Positions 60,737 to 64,000 of a stretch of DNA of 64,000 nucleotides are shown here, piece after piece. The translations under genes and the position numbers were made by a program. Each line of letters opens with the position of its first letter. Positions within the stretch are counted from its first letter, which is position 1. The DNA is from Microbacterium aurantiacum. Lineage in GTDB: Bacteria > Actinomycetota > Actinomycetes > Actinomycetales > Microbacteriaceae. The stretch spans positions 62,689 through 126,688 of the forward strand of contig NZ_PGGU01000014.1 in assembly GCF_002872075.1 (NCBI RefSeq), in the 5' to 3' direction. Under the pieces are notes generated by a model that did no database searches, had not been told where the DNA came from, and worked only from the letters and a program-made list of their open reading frames with translations.

Positions 60737-61674
60737 TTCTCCAGTCGTCGGTTGAGGAGCAGGTACCCGCTCGAGATGATCGCCAGCAGGACGAGCCACA
60801 AGGCGCCCATCGCGGAGGCCTTGCCGAGCTCGTAGCTGCCGAACGCGAGGTGGTAGAGGCTGACGGCCAGGGTCGTCGTGGAGTTGCCCGGCCCGCCTCC
60901 CGTCATGACGAAGATCGTGTCGAAGTTGCCGAAGTTGTAGATGAACTCCAGCACGGCCACGAGAGCGACGGGGCCCGCGATATGAGGAAGCGAGATGTAG
61001 CGAAAGCGCTGTGCACGCGTTGCGCCGTCGATCGTGGCGGCCTCGATCTGCTCGCTGGGCAGGGTCTGGAGGACGGCGAGGGCCACCACCATGATCCAGG
61101 GGAACGAATGCCAGGTCTTCGCGATGATGACCGCCGACATCGCGCCCACCGGGTTGCCGAGCATGCTGATCTCCGGCATCCCGAAGACGGAGAGGACGTG
61201 GTTCACCACGCCGTAGCTGTCGTTGAAGATCCATGCCCAGAGGAAGGAGACGACGACACCGGGGAGCAGCCATGGCAGCATCAGTGCACCCCGCAGGATG
61301 TTGCGGCCGCGCATGCGGGAGTTGAGCAGCATCGCGAGTGCCACACCGAGGACGAGGGGGAAGACCGTGGCGAGCGACGAGAACACGAGCGTGGTGCCGA
61401 GCCTGGCCACGAACTCGTCCCAGATCGCCGCATAGTTCCCGAACCCGACGAAGGTGCGCTCCGGGCGCAGCAGCGACTGGTCATAGAGACTCGTGCCGAC
61501 GCTCGAGACGAGCGGGAAGATCGCGATCACGAGGAACAGGAGGACGGCGGGAAGTGCGATCATGAAACCGAAGGTGCGATCCTTCGCGCCCAGCGTGGAT
61601 CGCCGCCCGGAACGTTGCTCGACCCGCTCGCGAGTCGCGGGCCTCTCGAGGATGACTTGGTGCATTGCATTCAC
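60733..61674 (-). CDS. Carbohydrate ABC transporter permease (MalF/UgpA type)
   Basis: This 313-residue permease has about six spans after a polar N-terminus. Its EAA loop reads EQIEAATIDGATRAQRFRYI. It is the first gene of the importer operon and is divergent from the IclR regulator gene across 219 bases. Confidence 0.92.
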   Translation of the reverse strand: MNAMHQVILERPATRERVEQRSGRRSTLGAKDRTFGFMIALPAVLLFLVIAIFPLVSSVGTSLYDQSLLRPERTFVGFGNYAAIWDEFVARLGTTLVFSSLATVFPLVLGVALAMLLNSRMRGRNILRGALMLPWLLPGVVVSFLWAWIFNDSYGVVNHVLSVFGMPEISMLGNPVGAMSAVIIAKTWHSFPWIMVVALAVLQTLPSEQIEAATIDGATRAQRFRYISLPHIAGPVALVAVLEFIYNFGNFDTIFVMTGGGPGNSTTTLAVSLYHLAFGSYELGKASAMGALWLVLLAIISSGYLLLNRRLEK

Positions 61675-61730
61675 TTTCCGAGTAAGGACGGCCCCATGCC
61701 GGGCCCTGCGCCGTCGTCACAGTCGTCGGC

Positions 61731-61751
61731 GTTGACGTGTCGCCAGTCAAC
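61731..61751. promoter_or_regulatory. Inverted repeat in the importer/IclR intergenic region
   Basis: GTTGAC and GTCAAC are inverted copies 9 bases apart. Each also resembles a -35 element on its strand. It is a candidate IclR binding site. The rest of the 61675-61893 region is AT-richer and shows no gene. Confidence 0.4.
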
Positions 61752-61893
61752 CACATTGCGGATGCGAAATCCACAAAATGCATAAGACACCCATATTTAT
61801 GTTGCCTCGCACCAGTTCTCTCATTAGGATGACTGGCAGCGGCGATGAGTCGCGGAGCCGCAGACGCGGCGGCAGCATGAAGGAGAAGGCACG

Positions 61894-62697
61894 ATGGCAT
61901 CGGAATCGGTGGGTGGCACCCAGACCGTCGAACGGGCGATGTCCTTGCTCGCGTGCTTCACCGAGGAGTCGGGAGAACTCCGCGTCTCGGAGCTGTGCAC
62001 GCTCACCGGCCTCGGCCAGTCCACGGTGTCCCGCATGATGTCCGCGCTTGACCGCATGAAGTTCGTCATCCAGGACGGCCGGACCGGCCTGTACCGGCTG
62101 GGCCCCGCAGCAGTGGCCCTCGGCACGATCGCACTGAACGGATCGCCCATCTTCCGTGCTTCGCGGCAGATCGCACAGAACCTCGCACGCCGGATCGAGA
62201 TCGGCGTGAACGTCGCCGAGCTCAGCGGGTTCACCTTCACCTACCTCTGCAACTTCGAGGGCGCGCTGGCGCCGAAATCGTTCGCGATGGCAGGCCGCAC
62301 CGGGCCGCTGCACGCTACTGGCCTGGGCAAGGCCCTGCTGTCCGGCATGCCCAGCGCCATGGTCGACGAGTACTTCGCCCAGGCCCCCCAGCGGTACACG
62401 CCGCACACGATCGTGGACCGAGACGCCATGCAGGTCGCGCTGGATGAGACCCGCAGCCGCGGATACGCGACCGAGATCGAAGAACTCGCCTTCGGCCGCG
62501 CATGCATCGCCGCCCCGATCCACAACCAGGCGGGCGAGATCGTCGCCGGCCTTTCGGCGAGCGGTCCCCTGTCGGTGCTCGACCTCCACGCCCCCCACCA
62601 GGAGCTCGCGCTGCAGTTGATCGAGGCGGCCGACGAGATCTCCGTCGCCCTCGGCTACAGCCCCTCCCGCGCCGTGAGCTCCTTCGCGACGCTCTGA
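61894..62697 (+). CDS. IclR-family transcriptional regulator
   Basis: This 267-residue regulator has an N-terminal winged helix (LRVSELCTLTGLGQSTVSRM) and an IclR effector domain with PLHATGLGKALLSGMP and RGYATEIEELAFGRACIAAPI, the latter including the conserved Cys. Such proteins repress or activate degradation of aromatic and sugar acids. Its position between the importer and dehydratase genes suggests that it controls this locus and senses a pathway acid. Confidence 0.92.
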   Translation: MASESVGGTQTVERAMSLLACFTEESGELRVSELCTLTGLGQSTVSRMMSALDRMKFVIQDGRTGLYRLGPAAVALGTIALNGSPIFRASRQIAQNLARRIEIGVNVAELSGFTFTYLCNFEGALAPKSFAMAGRTGPLHATGLGKALLSGMPSAMVDEYFAQAPQRYTPHTIVDRDAMQVALDETRSRGYATEIEELAFGRACIAAPIHNQAGEIVAGLSASGPLSVLDLHAPHQELALQLIEAADEISVALGYSPSRAVSSFATL

Positions 62698-62787
62698 ACC
62701 GTTGCCGCGTCTCTCCGCGGCTCCCTGACCACAATGCCGCGGCGCACGCCGCCGGCTTCTCGACCATCGATGTCTTAGGAGACCCCT

Positions 62788-63948
62788 GTGCGAATCGCGC
62801 GCGTCCAGACCTTCCCGCTCTACCTCTCGAAAGAGGATGCGAACAACTCCTATGCGGGCGACTCCGCCGTGGAGCACCGTGGATACGTGATCCGGCCGCC
62901 GTGGCGCAGCCTCTACTCCCCCGGCTACGAGACCCTCCTGGTGAAGATCGAGACGGATGACGGCCTGGTCGGCTGGGGCGAGGCCCTCGCACCCGTCGCA
63001 CCCGTCGTCGCCGCCGCCATCGTCGACCACCTGCTCACGCCGCTCATCCTCGGTGAGGATCCGCGTTCGGTGCGCACGCTCTGGCACCGGATGTCCGAGT
63101 CGATGCGCGAGCGAGGGCACCTCACCGGGCACCAGGCAGACGCTATGGCCGCCGTCGACATCGCCCTCTGGGACCTGTGGGGGCAGGCGACAGGCCTCTC
63201 GGTGTCCGAACTCGCCGGCGGGCGGTTCACCGAGGTCCTGCCCACCTATGTCTCCGGCATCCGAGGCGTGGACGACGCGGATCGGGCCGACAAGGCCGCC
63301 GAACTGGTCGAGGCGGGCACTCGACGCATCAAGCTGCACCTCGGTGTCGACATCCGTACGGACCTCGCGACCTATGATGCGATCCGTGCCGTCCATCCGG
63401 ATCTCGATGTCGCGCTGGACGCGCACTGGACCTACCGGCTCGGCGAGGCCAAGGCGCTCGGACGAGAGCTCGACGACCGGAAGGCGTGGTTCTTCGAGGC
63501 GCCTCTGGCGCCGGAGGACGTGGAGGGACACCGCGATCTCGCCGCCTCCCTGGACACGCCCGTCGCGATCGGCGAGGCGATGCGGAGCCGCTTCGAGTTC
63601 ACCGATTGGCTCACCCGCAGAGCGGTCGGCCTCACGCAGCCGGACATCGGCCGGACCGGCATCACCGAAGGCCTTGCGATCGCGGCGGTCTCCGATGCGT
63701 TCCACGTGCAGGTCGCGCCGCACCACTCCGCGGCTTTCGGCATCGCGATGGCCGCAGGCGTGCATGTCGCGGCGAGCGCTGCCTCGCTGCTGGCGTTCGA
63801 GTACCAGCCGTTCACCCTTCCCGTCGCGAACCGCATCCTCACGTCTCCGCTCGAGGTGCGTCCGGACGGCGGATTCGTCGTGCCGAACGGTCCGGGACTG
63901 GGCGTGACCGTCGACGAGTCAGCGATCCAGGAGTTCGTGCGCCGCTGA
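62788..63948 (+). CDS. Mandelate racemase/muconate lactonizing enzyme family, acid-sugar dehydratase
   Basis: This 386-residue enolase superfamily enzyme has metal ligands at LDAHW (Asp211), FFEAPL and IGEAM. The base on strand 2 is the Lys in RIKLHLG, and the His-Asp dyad of the mandelate racemase subgroup is QPDIGRTG with APHHSA. Subgroup members dehydrate sugar acids (such as galactonate, rhamnonate or gluconate) to 2-keto-3-deoxy acids. The GTG start has AGGAG 7 bases upstream. It follows the IclR gene by 90 bases and supplies the aldolases. Confidence 0.88.
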   Translation: MRIARVQTFPLYLSKEDANNSYAGDSAVEHRGYVIRPPWRSLYSPGYETLLVKIETDDGLVGWGEALAPVAPVVAAAIVDHLLTPLILGEDPRSVRTLWHRMSESMRERGHLTGHQADAMAAVDIALWDLWGQATGLSVSELAGGRFTEVLPTYVSGIRGVDDADRADKAAELVEAGTRRIKLHLGVDIRTDLATYDAIRAVHPDLDVALDAHWTYRLGEAKALGRELDDRKAWFFEAPLAPEDVEGHRDLAASLDTPVAIGEAMRSRFEFTDWLTRRAVGLTQPDIGRTGITEGLAIAAVSDAFHVQVAPHHSAAFGIAMAAGVHVAASAASLLAFEYQPFTLPVANRILTSPLEVRPDGGFVVPNGPGLGVTVDESAIQEFVRR

Positions 63949-63971
63949 GCGCGCTGCGAACTGAGAGGGCG

Positions 63972-64000
63972 GGTGGTGAGGGATCGGATCCCTCACCACC
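63972..64000 (+). terminator. Hairpin after the dehydratase gene, cut by the window end
   Basis: GGTGGTGAGGGATC and GATCCCTCACCACC are perfect 14-base arms around a single G, 23 bases after the stop. Any T-run lies outside the window. Confidence 0.75.

Noticed and set aside
1..64000. tRNA, rRNA, riboswitch, insertion sequence or prophage
   Set aside because: No cloverleaf, conserved rRNA segment, transposase motif, long terminal repeats or integrase was recognised on reading; gaps are short and mostly promoter or hairpin.

Overview
The window is a high-GC, gene-dense stretch of an actinobacterial chromosome. The gene content points to Microbacteriaceae, most likely Microbacterium: a DUF3039 protein, an AccA3/AccD5/AccE-type acyl-CoA carboxylase, a LpdA-type quinone reductase, a CTC-type L25, an SDH with a split membrane anchor, and many leaderless genes. 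No rRNA, tRNA, CRISPR array, insertion sequence or prophage was recognised. No gene-free gap exceeds about 250 bases.

Layout. 1-7.4 kb: the end of nicotinate phosphoribosyltransferase, a DUF3039 protein, an ABC-2 exporter pair whose ATPase has an unusual low-complexity N-terminal extension of about 320 residues, a nucleotidyltransferase, an EcsC-like protein and a small unknown protein. 7.4-20 kb: an XRE regulator, acyl-CoA carboxylase beta and epsilon subunits, a ROK regulator, a two-component system with a third kinase-like membrane gene, an RNA methyltransferase divergent from Maf, the biotin carboxylase/BCCP subunit and LpdA. 19.7-22.2 kb: purine nucleoside phosphorylase translationally coupled to a phosphopentomutase-like mutase. 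22.2-30 kb: a PTS region with two HPr proteins, a PRD regulator of MtlR type, and an operon encoding an orphan EIIB, HPr, EI, mannitol EIICB, EIIA and mannitol-1-phosphate dehydrogenase.

30-42.7 kb: a flavin monooxygenase-like protein converges on a long minus-strand nucleoside uptake and salvage operon. In transcription order it encodes a BMP lipoprotein, a double ABC ATPase, two permeases, cytidine deaminase, thymidine phosphorylase, adenosine deaminase, a NodB-like deacetylase and a PfkB kinase. Next comes mannose-1-phosphate guanylyltransferase. 42.9-55.1 kb: housekeeping genes, namely sdhCDAB, a BrkB-family protein, exonuclease III, trpS, pth, rplY, a 41-residue membrane miniprotein, 6-phosphogluconate dehydrogenase and a BBE-like flavoprotein.

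55.1-64 kb: a sugar-acid catabolic locus with a KDPG-type aldolase, an SMP-30 lactonase, a DHDPS-family lyase lacking the usual catalytic Tyr, an SDR dehydrogenase, an ABC importer without its own ATPase, an IclR regulator and an acid-sugar dehydratase of the mandelate racemase group. Together these suggest oxidation of an imported sugar to lactone, acid and 2-keto-3-deoxy acid, then cleavage to pyruvate and an aldehyde. The substrate cannot be read from sequence.

Most of the window is ordinary core genome. The most interesting points are the tailed ABC ATPase, the self-contained mannitol PTS operon with an orphan EIIB, the sugar-acid locus with two aldolase types, the 41-residue membrane protein, and the repeated use of leaderless promoters, including one overlapping divergent pair.
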